A stretch of DNA of 38,132 nt from DAOTVX01 sp034436015. Its GTDB lineage: Bacteria; Chloroflexota; Anaerolineae; Anaerolineales; Villigracilaceae. The stretch spans positions 1-38,132 of the forward strand of contig DAOTWG010000036.1 in NCBI GenBank assembly GCA_034436015.1. Reading direction: 5' to 3'. The number at the start of each line of letters is the position of its first letter. Within the stretch, counting starts at the first letter, position 1. Below are positions 8,562 through 16,747 of the stretch, one piece after another. Below the pieces are notes generated by a model that saw nothing but the letters and a program-made list of their open reading frames with translations, made no database searches and was not told the DNA's origin. The position numbers and the translations under genes were made by a program.

Positions 8562-9839
8562 ATGGTTTCCTCTCCTGCCTCCCCTGCTCTCCCCGGACCG
8601 CAAGACGTGACCCGCGCCGCTCTGGCCAACGGCGGCGTCGTCCTTGCCCGCGCGAACTTCAACAGCCCCTCCGTGGTCGTCAGCGGGTATTTGCCGGCCG
8701 GCAGCCTGGGCGATTCGGACGAGAAACTAGGGTTGGCGATGTTCGTCGCCAACGCCTTGATGCGCGGCACGGAACAACGTAACTTTCAGCAGATTCACGC
8801 CGCCCTCGAGGACGTGGCGGCCAGCCTTTCGTTTGGCGTGACCTATCACGTGGTCTCGTTCAGCGGGCGTGCACTCGCGGAAGATTTGCCCATGCTCATT
8901 GACCTGTTGGCCGACGTCCTACGCCATCCCACCTTCCCGCCAGAACAAGTTGAAAAATTGCGCGCCCAACTGCTCACTGCGCTGGCCATCCGCGCGCAGG
9001 ATACGGCGGAAATGGCCGGTCTGACCTTTGACCGGCTCCTCTTCGACGGTCACCCCTACGCGCGACCAAGCGATGGCTGGCCACAGACCATACAGAACAT
9101 CTCCCCAAGCGATCTGATGGAGTTTCATAGGCGGTATTACGGGCCGCGCGGCCTAACGCTGGCTATCGTCGGCGCGGTCGAGCCGCAGGCAGCCATCGAA
9201 CAGGCGCAACGCGCCCTGGGCGACTGGCGGAATCCCGAACAGGCGGAACCGCCTTCGTTGCCGCCTTTTCGACCCCTAGCGCGCACGGTGCGCAAGAAAG
9301 TGCACATCCCCGGCAAAGCGCAGAGCGACCTCGTCCTCGGCACGCATGGCCCGGCCCGCAACGACCCCGATTTCCTGCCGGCCTCCCTAGGCAACTCCGT
9401 TCTTGGACAGTTTGGGTTAGCCGGGCGCATCGGCGACAGCGTGCGCGAAAAGGCCGGTCTGGCCTACTACGCCTACTCCTCCCTCAATGCCGGCCTGGGG
9501 CCAGGCTCTTGGGAAATCAGTGCCGGAGTCAACCCAGCCAACGTCGAACGGGCTTTGCGCTTGATTCGCCACGAGGTAGAGGAATTCGTTGCACGCGGCG
9601 TAAGCGAAGAAGAACTGGCCGATAGCCAATCGAACTTCATCGGCCGCTTGCCGCTCTCCCTCGAATCGAACGCCGGCGTGGCCTCGGCCCTGCTGACCAT
9701 AGAACGATTCGACTTGGGACTGGATTACTACCTGCGCTATGCCGACCTGGTGCGCGCGGTGACGCCGCAGGATGTGCTGGCCGTGGCGCGCAAATACTTC
9801 GACCCGAAACGACTGGCAATTGCCATCGCCGGGCCCTAG
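8562..9839 (+). CDS. M16-family peptidase-like protein, non-catalytic subunit
   Basis: The fold and length (about 425 residues) match M16 peptidases, but the HxxEH zinc motif is missing: the equivalent N-terminal helix reads 'GLAMFVANALMRGTEQR'. In heterodimeric M16B enzymes one subunit is catalytic and the other supplies the second half of the chamber with a conserved Arg/Tyr region near the C-terminal half; 'YYAYSSLNAGLGPGSWEISAG' is the corresponding stretch. Two starts are possible: TTG at 8544, overlapping the previous stop, or ATG at 8562. I report the ATG; neither has a strong Shine-Dalgarno. The TAG stop is directly followed by the ATG of accC. Confidence 0.88.
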   Translation: MVSSPASPALPGPQDVTRAALANGGVVLARANFNSPSVVVSGYLPAGSLGDSDEKLGLAMFVANALMRGTEQRNFQQIHAALEDVAASLSFGVTYHVVSFSGRALAEDLPMLIDLLADVLRHPTFPPEQVEKLRAQLLTALAIRAQDTAEMAGLTFDRLLFDGHPYARPSDGWPQTIQNISPSDLMEFHRRYYGPRGLTLAIVGAVEPQAAIEQAQRALGDWRNPEQAEPPSLPPFRPLARTVRKKVHIPGKAQSDLVLGTHGPARNDPDFLPASLGNSVLGQFGLAGRIGDSVREKAGLAYYAYSSLNAGLGPGSWEISAGVNPANVERALRLIRHEVEEFVARGVSEEELADSQSNFIGRLPLSLESNAGVASALLTIERFDLGLDYYLRYADLVRAVTPQDVLAVARKYFDPKRLAIAIAGP

Positions 9840-11399
9840 ATGGCTATGTTCCGTAAGATTCTCATTGCCAACCGGGGCGAAATCGCCGTACGTATTCTGC
9901 GCGCCTGCCGTGAACTTGGCGTCCGAACGGTGGCCGTATATTCGGAGGCCGACCGGCGCGCCTTGCACGTTCGGCTGGCCGATGAGGCCTACCTGCTCGG
10001 GCCAGCGCCGGCGCGCGAATCGTACCTGCGCGGCGACAAGATCATCGAGATCGCCCGGCGTTGTGAAGCGGAGGCTATCCATCCCGGTTACGGCTTTCTG
10101 GCTGAGCGCGCCGACTTCGCGGCCGCCTGCGCCGAGGCCGAATTGGTCTTCATCGGCCCGCGCCCTTCGGCTATCGCCGCCATGGGCGATAAAACTGCTG
10201 CCCGCACCACGGTTGCCCGCGCCGGCGTACCGGTCGTGCCCGGTACCGAGGGCGAAGGCGCGCTGCGCGATGAGGAACTGTTGGCTCTAGCCCCTCGGAT
10301 TGGCTTTCCCTTGCTTATCAAGGCTACGGCCGGCGGCGGGGGCAAAGGAATGCGCGAGGTAACCTGCCTGGAAGAAATGCCCGCCCTGCTGCAGGCCGCC
10401 CGCCGTGAAGCCGAGGCCGCCTTCGGCGATGGGAACGTTTATCTTGAGAAACTCATCGAAGGCGCGCGCCATATAGAGTTCCAGGTTCTCGCCGACCGCT
10501 ATGGGAACGTCATCCATCTGGGCGAACGCGAGTGCTCGATTCAACGACGCCATCAGAAACTCATCGAGGAAAGCCCTTCGCCCCTCCTGGCGGATGACGA
10601 CGCGTTGCGTCAACGCATGGGTGCGGTCGCCGTCCAGGCCGCTCGCGCCGTGGAGTACCTCAACGCCGGCACCATCGAGTTCTTGATTGACAAAGCAGGG
10701 AAATTCTACTTTCTGGAAATGAACACCCGCCTCCAGGTGGAACATCCCGTGACCGAGATGGTGACAGGGATAGACATTGTCATCGAGCAGATACGCATTG
10801 CCGCTGGTTATCCCCTACGTCATCACCAGAGCGACGTGCGTCCACATGGCGCGGCCATCGAGTGCCGTATCAACGCCGAAGACCCATACAACGGCTTTCT
10901 TCCTTCGAGTGGTCGCATCTCGTTTATCCAGCCACCCAGCGGCCCCGGCGTGCGGGTGGATACGGGTGTGACGGTTGGCCTTGACGTTTCCCCCTACTAC
11001 GATCCTCTCCTCGCGAAACTTATCGTTTGGGGCGAAACGCGCCCCCAGGCGATCGTCCGCATGCGTCGCGCGCTGGAAGAATACCGCCTTGTCGGCGTGC
11101 AGACGAACATCCCCTTCCACCAAGCGATGCTCGCTACCTATCCTTTCCTCAGCGGCCAGTACGACACGCGCTTCGTCGAAGAGCAATTTGCCATGCTCGA
11201 TGCAGCGGAAAGCCGTGACCTGTATCTGGATATTGCGGCCTTGTTCGCCGCGCTGGTGGCGCATGAGGAACAGGCGCAGCAAACCCATCGCCATCGTCCG
11301 ACAGTCAGTGGTCTTTCCGCTTGGAAAAAAGCCTATCTCGGACGCTCATTCCCCTCACGCTCCGGACCGGAGAATCGCTGGAGGAGGAGGACATCATGA
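9840..11399 (+). CDS. accC: Biotin carboxylase subunit of an acyl-CoA carboxylase
   Basis: This 519-residue ATP-grasp enzyme carboxylates the biotin of a carrier protein with bicarbonate and ATP. It begins 'KILIANRGEIAVRILRAC', has the ATP-grasp glycine loop GGGGKGM, and the active-site segment 'FLEMNTRLQVEHPVTE'. After the biotin carboxylase core (about 450 residues) comes a roughly 60-residue helical and basic tail, similar to the linker in propionyl-CoA carboxylase alpha chains. Its TGA overlaps the ATG of the carrier gene. ATG at 9840 follows the previous stop without a gap; ATG at 9846 is an alternative. No carboxyltransferase gene is present in the window. Confidence 0.95.
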   Translation: MAMFRKILIANRGEIAVRILRACRELGVRTVAVYSEADRRALHVRLADEAYLLGPAPARESYLRGDKIIEIARRCEAEAIHPGYGFLAERADFAAACAEAELVFIGPRPSAIAAMGDKTAARTTVARAGVPVVPGTEGEGALRDEELLALAPRIGFPLLIKATAGGGGKGMREVTCLEEMPALLQAARREAEAAFGDGNVYLEKLIEGARHIEFQVLADRYGNVIHLGERECSIQRRHQKLIEESPSPLLADDDALRQRMGAVAVQAARAVEYLNAGTIEFLIDKAGKFYFLEMNTRLQVEHPVTEMVTGIDIVIEQIRIAAGYPLRHHQSDVRPHGAAIECRINAEDPYNGFLPSSGRISFIQPPSGPGVRVDTGVTVGLDVSPYYDPLLAKLIVWGETRPQAIVRMRRALEEYRLVGVQTNIPFHQAMLATYPFLSGQYDTRFVEEQFAMLDAAESRDLYLDIAALFAALVAHEEQAQQTHRHRPTVSGLSAWKKAYLGRSFPSRSGPENRWRRRTS

Positions 11400-11893
11400 G
11401 ATACATCGCGGAAATAGACGGCCTGGAGTTTGCGGTCGAAATCCTCGAACAGGGTCGCGTCCGTTTCGGCGAACAGATTCTGGATGTGGACCTGGCCATG
11501 ATCGGCGAGCAACCGCTCTACTCCCTGCTTGTCAACGGCAAGTCCTACGAGGCCTACGTGTACCCTGAAGAGGATGGCTGGGAGGTCCTCCTCCTAGGCC
11601 ACGCCTATCGTGTGCACGTCCAAGGCGAGCACGAGAGGCAGTTGCGTTCGCTGGCCGCCGGTCCCGTCAGCGGTGAACGAGAGTTCGTCTTACGGGCGCC
11701 CATGCCCGGCCTGATCGTGGCTGTCCCGGTCCAGGAAGGCCAGCGGGTCGCGCGCGGGGAGACGCTGGTTATCCTGGAGTCGATGAAAATGCAGAACGAG
11801 CTCAAGTCGCCGCGCGCCGGTCAGGTGAAGCGCGTGCGCGTGCAGGCCGGCGCGGTGGTGGAACAACGACAAATCCTACTGACTGTGGAGTGA
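11396..11893 (+). CDS. Biotin carboxyl carrier protein with PccA-like BT domain
   Basis: The C-terminal biotinyl domain (about residues 95-165) contains E-S-M-K131-M-Q-N-E, where Lys131 is the biotinylation site. The preceding 90 residues, rich in beta strands, resemble the BT (biotin transfer) domain found between biotin carboxylase and carrier in propionyl/methylcrotonyl-CoA carboxylase alpha chains. Together with accC it looks like a PccA polypeptide split into two genes at an ATGA overlap. The chosen ATG at 11396 has a very strong purine-rich site (repeated GGAGGA) 5 nt upstream; a longer in-frame start at 11321 lies inside accC. 165 residues. Confidence 0.9.
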   Translation: MRYIAEIDGLEFAVEILEQGRVRFGEQILDVDLAMIGEQPLYSLLVNGKSYEAYVYPEEDGWEVLLLGHAYRVHVQGEHERQLRSLAAGPVSGEREFVLRAPMPGLIVAVPVQEGQRVARGETLVILESMKMQNELKSPRAGQVKRVRVQAGAVVEQRQILLTVE

Positions 11894-11898
11894 ACAAC

Positions 11899-12318
11899 AT
11901 GACCGTCAAGACCGCTTCTCTTCCCCTTTCCACGCGTGGAAACACGGATATTCACAATCTTACCGAGGATGTGGCGCGCTTGGTAGCGCAATCGGGTCTG
12001 AAATCGGGTGTGGTAACCGTCTTCTGCCCATCCTCTACCAGTGGCCTGACCACAGTCGAATACGAATCCGGCTGCGTCAACGACCTGAAGCGCCTCTTCG
12101 AGGAACTCGTGCCGGCCAATCGCTTCTACGATCACAACGACACCTGGAACGACGGGAACGGTCACTCCCATATGCGCGCCTCATTGCTCGGGCCGTCGCT
12201 GAGCGTGCCGTTCGTGGATGGCCGGTTGACCCTCGGCGTCTGGCAGCAGATCGTGTACCTTGACTTCGACATCCGCCCACGCCGCCGGGAACTCATTGTG
12301 CAAATGATTGGGGAATAG
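11899..12318 (+). CDS. YjbQ/UPF0047 family protein
   Basis: This 139-residue protein matches the YjbQ (UPF0047) family, sometimes annotated as secondary thiamine-phosphate synthase because members show weak activity of that kind. Recognisable blocks are 'VFCPSSTSGLTTVEYESG' near the middle and 'HSHMRASLLGPS', with conserved histidines, then 'LGVWQQIVYLDFD' near the end. The ATG at 11899 has GGAG 8 nt upstream; an in-frame GTG at 11890 overlaps the previous stop. It is the last gene of the operon starting at 6446 and nearly abuts the convergent ABC1-kinase gene. Its physiological role is uncertain. Confidence 0.88.
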   Translation: MTVKTASLPLSTRGNTDIHNLTEDVARLVAQSGLKSGVVTVFCPSSTSGLTTVEYESGCVNDLKRLFEELVPANRFYDHNDTWNDGNGHSHMRASLLGPSLSVPFVDGRLTLGVWQQIVYLDFDIRPRRRELIVQMIGE

Positions 12319-12325
12319 AACAGCC

Positions 12326-13969
12326 CTACAGACGCGCGCGCAAGATGGAAAGGAGCAACCAGATCCCCAGCGCAGCCGTCCCCAGGAAACCCAACACGAC
12401 CAGAATCCAGACGAACGTGCCCGGCACGGTCACGGAAACAAGCAAGGCCAGGCCAATCAGCAAAGAACCGATAAGGACGCCCAATGTCAGTCGTGTGACC
12501 AACCGATCCAGACCTTCGATCAAACGTTCCGTCTCTTGAATGCTCATCGGCAACGCGCCCTCGCGTTCCACGCGGCCCAGCAAACGGTGAGCGGCGCGCG
12601 GGGCCACCTGGAGCAGGTCGAACCAATCCACCGCGGTCAGCAGAATCCCCCGCCTGCGACGGCGAGTGAGATCAACCAGTTGCCACGTCAGGCGGTGGAC
12701 AAAAGGTTGCGCGACCTCAAACATGTCAAAGGTCGGATCCAAACGCAACCCAACGCCTTCCATCATCGAGAGCGTTTTGCCCAGCAACCAGAGGTTGGGC
12801 GGAGCGCGCAAACGGTGGTGGAATGCAATCGGCAGGACATCGTCAATCACCTCACGGGCGCGAATATCCTTGAGCGGCAAAGCATGGTAGCGGTTCAACA
12901 AGTGCTGGAGGTCGCGTTTCAGCGCAAGGCGATTCACATGGGAATCGGCGGCGCCCATGCGAATCAATTGTTCCAACAAGGCGTCCGCGTCCAGCGCAGC
13001 GGCGGCCAGATACAGGCGGATGAGATCCAGGCGGTCTGCCTCGCTTAACCAGCCAACCATGCCGAAATCCATCGCCCCGATGACCTCGCCCGGCATGACC
13101 ACGAAGTTCCCGGGGTGGGGGTCGGCATGGAAGAAGCCGTCCTCAAGCACCTCCTTAATGATGATGCGCGCGGCATTCAGGGCCACACGATGACGGTCAT
13201 AGCCGGCCGCGTCCAAGGCGGCGATGTCGTCTATCTTGATGCCGTGAATCCGCTCCAACACCAGCACGCGCGGCGTGCTGAACTCCCAATATACCCTGGG
13301 AATGTAGAGGCTGGACTCGCCGGCGAAGTTCTGCCGAAAGCGGTCGGCGTTGCGGCCCTCACGACGGTAATCCAGTTCATTGCGCAAGGTGAAGGCGAAA
13401 TCATTGGTCACGCTAACAAAATCATAGATTTTTCCCAGCGGCGTGGCCTGAAGGCGACGCGCCAGGATGGCGAGGATCTCCAAATCTGTTTCAACCGTCG
13501 TGGCAACATCCGGACGCTGGACTTTCACCACCACTTCGCGCCCATCCCCTAGCGTAGCGGCGTGGACTTGCGCCAGAGAGGCCGACGCCAACGGTTGCTC
13601 CTCAATAGAGGCGAAGATTGTTTGACATTCTTCGCCCAATTCCGCTTTCAGGACGGTCCGAATGGCCGACCACGGCTCTGCAGGAACGGCGTCTTGCAGC
13701 TTCGCCAGTTCAGCCAGATAGGGGGGAGGGAGCAAGTCCGGACGGGTGGAGAGAATTTGACCAAATTTGACGAACGTCGCCCCAAGTTCCTCCAGCGCCC
13801 AGCGGAAATGCAACGCCAGGTCGGCAGAAGGCGGAAGCGCCGCCCGCTCCCGATGTGCGTGCCCAGGCCGCCATTGCTCAAACAGGAAACCGAAGCCATG
13901 ACGAACGAACGTGGCGACAATCTGGCGGTAGCGGTGAAGATGACGAATCGGACGCGTGGAGAGAAACAT
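12326..13969 (-). CDS. ABC1/UbiB/AarF-family atypical kinase, membrane-anchored
   Basis: This 547-residue ADCK/UbiB-type protein-kinase-like ATPase shows the family-specific K68-F-G-Q71 motif ('FVKFGQILSTRPDLLPPPY'). It also has the Ala-rich nucleotide loop 'ASASLAQVHAA', K149 in 'VVVKVQRP', the catalytic 'HADPHPGNF' segment and 'MDFGMVG' (DFG). Two hydrophobic segments close the C-terminus. In other bacteria such proteins support quinone biosynthesis or lipid homeostasis; a Chloroflexota host would use menaquinone, so the ubiquinone role should not be assumed. I start at 13969; the frame stays open to 14221, but the extra 84 residues overlap the patatin gene and look non-coding. Confidence 0.92.
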   Translation of the reverse strand: MFLSTRPIRHLHRYRQIVATFVRHGFGFLFEQWRPGHAHRERAALPPSADLALHFRWALEELGATFVKFGQILSTRPDLLPPPYLAELAKLQDAVPAEPWSAIRTVLKAELGEECQTIFASIEEQPLASASLAQVHAATLGDGREVVVKVQRPDVATTVETDLEILAILARRLQATPLGKIYDFVSVTNDFAFTLRNELDYRREGRNADRFRQNFAGESSLYIPRVYWEFSTPRVLVLERIHGIKIDDIAALDAAGYDRHRVALNAARIIIKEVLEDGFFHADPHPGNFVVMPGEVIGAMDFGMVGWLSEADRLDLIRLYLAAAALDADALLEQLIRMGAADSHVNRLALKRDLQHLLNRYHALPLKDIRAREVIDDVLPIAFHHRLRAPPNLWLLGKTLSMMEGVGLRLDPTFDMFEVAQPFVHRLTWQLVDLTRRRRRGILLTAVDWFDLLQVAPRAAHRLLGRVEREGALPMSIQETERLIEGLDRLVTRLTLGVLIGSLLIGLALLVSVTVPGTFVWILVVLGFLGTAALGIWLLLSILRARL

Positions 13970-14108
13970 GGTTGCTCGAAAATGGACGGGAAACGAGAGA
14001 TCGTAGGTAAGAAAAACGGTGAATATACAGTGTGAGGCACAGTGGCAGCAAGCAATCGGCGGGCAATAGAGAGCAGGGGATGAGGCAGGAAAGAGAACAG
14101 CCGCGACG

Positions 14109-15032
14109 CTAATCCTCGGTAGCCAGAACGGAATCAAGCAAGTTTTGCTTCGCATGCGCCGTTGGCCAGCGCCAGCGACGAACGAGCAAGGCCTGGATTT
14201 CGTCCAGGTGATGACGGGCAACTACCTCGCCGATGGCGATCAGTTCCGTCGCGCGCTCGAAACCGGTGAAGACCGTCACCTCACGCGGCAAATCTGGACG
14301 GATGAGCACATCAGGCGGAAACTCACGCAGTTTGTGTTCCTGTGCGGCAATCATCAGCGTGCTGATGGTCTCTTCCAGAACCTGTAGCGTGGCCAACAAG
14401 CCTTTTGGCACCCAGCGACGGCTATCAAACCAGCGGCCGTACTCGGATTCGCGCGTCGGGCTGATGTCTACCGCGATGACGACTTCGGCCCCCATCGTGC
14501 GCGCCACATCAACCGGCAAGTTATTAAGCACGCCGCCGTCCACCAAGCGCATGCCGTCTTTCTCCAAAGGAGCAAACACACCCGGGACGGCCGTTGTCGC
14601 GCGCAGCGCTTCGGCCACCAGGCCCTCACGTAAGACAACCTCGCGCCGGGTGTTCAAGTCCACAGCCACCACAGCCAACGGGCAACGCATTTCGTCAAAC
14701 GTGCGCCGACCAACCAAGTGTTCAAAATATTCCTGAACGCGCTGGCCGCCGATCAGTCCACCTGTAGAGGGGGCCGGGTCAATGAGGCGCAAGAGGCGAC
14801 GTGGTCGGCTGCTCTCCAGCGCCTCGCGCTCGATTTCGGCCACCGTCATCCCCGAGGCATATGCTGCTGCGATCACCCCACCCATACTCGTCCCGACGAC
14901 GAGATCGGCAACAATGCCGGCCTGCTCGAGCACTTTCAACACGCCAATATGGGCCAGGCCGCGCGCTCCGCCGCCGCTCAGCGCCAGCCCAAGCCGGGGG
15001 CGACGATAAAACCGATCGCGCCAGGGGCTCAT
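14109..15032 (-). CDS. Patatin-like phospholipase (RssA/YchK-type)
   Basis: This 307-residue protein has all patatin catalytic landmarks. The oxyanion hole is GGGARG (20-25), the nucleophile elbow is G47-T-S49-M-G51, and the catalytic Asp sits in D165-G-G. The Ser-Asp dyad hydrolyses acyl esters, normally of phospholipids; it is probably cytoplasmic or membrane-associated because no signal peptide is seen. Its ATG overlaps the TAA of the phasin-like gene by one base (TAATG), so the two are coupled. The ABC1 kinase follows after 139 nt. Confidence 0.92.
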   Translation of the reverse strand: MSPWRDRFYRRPRLGLALSGGGARGLAHIGVLKVLEQAGIVADLVVGTSMGGVIAAAYASGMTVAEIEREALESSRPRRLLRLIDPAPSTGGLIGGQRVQEYFEHLVGRRTFDEMRCPLAVVAVDLNTRREVVLREGLVAEALRATTAVPGVFAPLEKDGMRLVDGGVLNNLPVDVARTMGAEVVIAVDISPTRESEYGRWFDSRRWVPKGLLATLQVLEETISTLMIAAQEHKLREFPPDVLIRPDLPREVTVFTGFERATELIAIGEVVARHHLDEIQALLVRRWRWPTAHAKQNLLDSVLATED

Positions 15033-15328
15033 TACGCCTTGCTCTGTTTGCTTTGCCCCTCGATCTTAGAGGCCAAGTCTTGCAAATCCTGTTTGGTGGG
15101 CAGCCCCAACTCATCCATCACGGCTTTCACTTCGTCGCGTATCAACTTGCGAATCGCCTGGCGTTCCTCTTCGCCGCGTTGCACCAAACGCTCCACCCAT
15201 TCCCTGGCCTCTTCGCGGTTCACCTCGCCGCGTTGCGTCAGGTCATCCACAAATTTTTGCGCTTTCTCGCGAGTCATGGACAACAAGCCCAATCCTGCCA
15301 GAATACCCTTTTCGAGAAGCGTGATCAT
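15032..15328 (-). CDS. Small phasin-like coiled-coil protein
   Basis: This 98-residue protein begins with a hydrophobic helix (ITLLEKGILAGLGLLSMT) followed by long charged helices rich in Glu, Arg and Gln. The pattern resembles the phasin/PhaF-type 'polyhydroxyalkanoate synthesis regulator' family. Such proteins coat granules or act as coiled-coil adaptors; here that is a family-level resemblance only, and no PHA synthase is in the window. The ATG at 15328 is chosen because AAGGAG (minus strand of 15335-15340) lies 6 nt upstream. It is coupled to the patatin gene. Confidence 0.7.
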   Translation of the reverse strand: MITLLEKGILAGLGLLSMTREKAQKFVDDLTQRGEVNREEAREWVERLVQRGEEERQAIRKLIRDEVKAVMDELGLPTKQDLQDLASKIEGQSKQSKA

Positions 15329-15386
15329 AGCATACTCCTTTCCCACAGCCGCTCAACTTCGAGATACAGATTAGGTTCTTTAATTG

Positions 15387-15392
15387 ATTATA
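15387..15392 (-). promoter_or_regulatory. -10 element for the phasin-patatin(-UbiB) operon
   Basis: A perfect TATAAT on the minus strand lies 58 nt before the phasin-like start codon, implying a leader of about 50 nt. No good -35 is visible at the expected spacing. Confidence 0.55.
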
Positions 15393-15515
15393 CCTCCACT
15401 ACATCGTGAAGAACCCTCCGCGCTTTAGACGGTGCGCTTTCAATATGGTGGAAGGAACGTCGCGCCGCAGAGGCTCTTTTGGCTCCCAAGTGGGACGCAA
15501 TCCGCACATTGCCTG

Positions 15516-15539
15516 AAAAACGCTTCCCTCACAGGGGAA
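15516..15539 (-). terminator. Possible rho-independent terminator
   Basis: On the minus strand a 6-bp stem (one G-T pair) with a 4-nt loop (15524-15539) is followed three bases later by five T residues (15516-15520). The stem is short, so termination may be weak. The same segment looks superficially like the end of a CRISPR repeat. Confidence 0.4.
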
Positions 15540-15602
15540 CTGAAACTTACCTCACAGGTACGCTACCGACACAATCCTCCGCAAGCCCCCTTCGAGCGAG
15601 AC

Positions 15603-15687
15603 GGTTGTGGAGAGATTTCCAGGAGATGGCGCGACTGCACGTCGTTCCTCATCAGAACACCAAAAAAGGAGGTAACGCTCCACAACC
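15603..15687. repeat. Perfect 10-bp inverted repeat with 65-nt spacer
   Basis: GGTTGTGGAG at 15603-15612 has its exact reverse complement at 15678-15687. A possible outer pairing is ATCCT near 15574 with AGGAT near 15714, and a smaller internal hairpin GCGAC/GTCGT is present. The arrangement would let an RNA from either strand fold into a long interrupted hairpin. Confidence 0.5.
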
Positions 15688-15739
15688 TGACGATCCAGCC
15701 CTTTCTGCCCCCTAGGATATTCGTAGAAATTCTTCTCGC

Positions 15740-15763
15740 ATAAGCTTCGTCCTACGAACTTAT
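15740..15763 (-). terminator. Hairpin overlapping the epimerase stop codon
   Basis: ATAAGCTTCGT and ACGAACTTAT pair over 10 bp with a single bulged base and a 3-nt loop. The epimerase TAA (15760-15762) lies within the stem. On the minus strand only a modest T-rich stretch follows, so this may act as a 3'-end stabiliser or a weak terminator. Confidence 0.4.
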
Positions 15764-16695
15764 GAACGTCGAAAGCGTGGGTCACGCTCCAGCGTCAGGC
15801 GCAACCCTTCCTCCAAGGAGATCAGAGGCCGATAATTCAGTTTTTCGGCGGCCAGGCTCAAGTCCACCCACATGCGCGGGACGCCGCCCTCGGTTTGTTG
15901 GTTATACACAACGTTCGCCCGGCTGCCAGTCACTTCCAGAACCAGACGGACAAGATCGCGAATACTGGTCTCCACACCGGAGCCGATGTTGATAATCAGG
16001 CCATCCACATGGGGCGCCGTGGCAGCAGCAACCATGGCGGAGACGACATCATCCACATAAACGAAGTCTCGCGTCTGATGACCGTCGCCGTGCACGACCA
16101 GAGTCCCGCCGCGCATGGCTTGTCGTAGGAAGTACGGTACTACCGGCGGATGGGAGGGAGGCAAGTGTTGCCCCGGGCCGTAGGCATTGAAGATGCGAAG
16201 GCAGACCGTTTCAATCCCCCATAATCGCCCAATCGTGCGGACGTAGTATTCGGCTGCCAGTTTGGACACGGCATAGGGAGAGTTCGGATTCGGCGGCATC
16301 GTTTCGCTCAACGGTTGATTTTTCTGCGGCCCGTAAACCGCCCCGGAAGAGGCCAGCACCACACGTCGCACGCCCACATCGCGCATCGCCTCCATCAGAC
16401 TGACCGTCCCGCCCACATTGACGGCATTGTACTCGCGCGGGTAGAGCGCCGATTCCGGCACCGAGACCTTCGCTGCCAGGTGATATACGCAGTCCACTTC
16501 CTGCAGGAGTGTCCATAGTTTCGGGCGGTCGTTGACATCGCCGCGGGTGAAATGCACATCGGGGGAAAGTGTGTCTGGATCGCCGGTAGAGAGGTCATCA
16601 ATCGCGCGTACCTGATGCCCCTCGCGAGCGAGACGGTTTGCCAGAGCAGAACCGAGAAAGCCAGCCGCGCCGGTGATGAGAAAATTCATAGGCAT
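15760..16695 (-). CDS. NAD-dependent nucleotide-sugar epimerase/dehydratase
   Basis: This 311-residue extended short-chain dehydrogenase has the Rossmann motif G9-A-A-G12-F-L-G15 and the catalytic Y141-x3-K145 pair after 'SSGAVYGP' (Ser near 117). It resembles UDP-glucose 4-epimerase/dTDP-glucose 4,6-dehydratase-type enzymes that act on nucleotide sugars for surface polysaccharides. The exact sugar cannot be assigned. Start codons at 16695 and 16689 are both possible and neither has a Shine-Dalgarno; a -10 box 11 nt upstream suggests a nearly leaderless transcript, favouring 16695. Confidence 0.9.
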   Translation of the reverse strand: MPMNFLITGAAGFLGSALANRLAREGHQVRAIDDLSTGDPDTLSPDVHFTRGDVNDRPKLWTLLQEVDCVYHLAAKVSVPESALYPREYNAVNVGGTVSLMEAMRDVGVRRVVLASSGAVYGPQKNQPLSETMPPNPNSPYAVSKLAAEYYVRTIGRLWGIETVCLRIFNAYGPGQHLPPSHPPVVPYFLRQAMRGGTLVVHGDGHQTRDFVYVDDVVSAMVAAATAPHVDGLIINIGSGVETSIRDLVRLVLEVTGSRANVVYNQQTEGGVPRMWVDLSLAAEKLNYRPLISLEEGLRLTLERDPRFRRS

Positions 16696-16706
16696 CGCTG
16701 CCAGCG

Positions 16707-16712
16707 ATTATA
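16707..16712 (-). promoter_or_regulatory. -10 element of the epimerase gene, near-leaderless
   Basis: A perfect TATAAT on the minus strand ends 11 nt before the ATG at 16695. Predicted transcription start is about 4-5 nt before the codon. The -35 region is not consensus-like. Confidence 0.5.
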
Positions 16713-16747
16713 GCACAGGTCACAGAGAGAGCACGAAAGGCCTCTCA

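Larger units (their letters stand above)
15400..15759. other. ORF-poor gap with structured DNA
   Basis: No convincing gene lies between the phasin-like promoter and the epimerase stop. An open frame at 15432-15743 (plus, 103 codons) resembles no family and lacks a start signal. The gap holds an inverted repeat (15603-15687), a hairpin with T-run (15516-15539, minus), an epimerase-end hairpin (15740-15763) and a perfect AAGGAGGT at 15667-15674 on plus with no start codon at usable distance. It could contain a small RNA, but no known family is recognisable. Confidence 0.4.

Noticed and set aside
12308..13048. Plus-strand open frame (246 codons) opposite the ABC1 kinase
   Set aside because: It overlaps the conserved UbiB motifs on the other strand and has low-complexity Gln/Arg sequence.
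13970..14221. N-terminal extension of the ABC1 kinase frame
   Set aside because: The extra residues are Cys/Pro-rich, overlap the end of the patatin gene and precede the natural start at 13969.
15520..15546. CRISPR-repeat-like segment ending in GGGGAACTGAAAC
   Set aside because: Only one copy is present, no second repeat or spacer spacing exists nearby, and there are no cas genes. The palindrome followed by T residues on the minus strand is explained better as a weak terminator.
15432..15743. 103-codon plus-strand frame in the gap
   Set aside because: No ribosome site at its start, no family resemblance and atypical composition; it also spans the inverted repeat.
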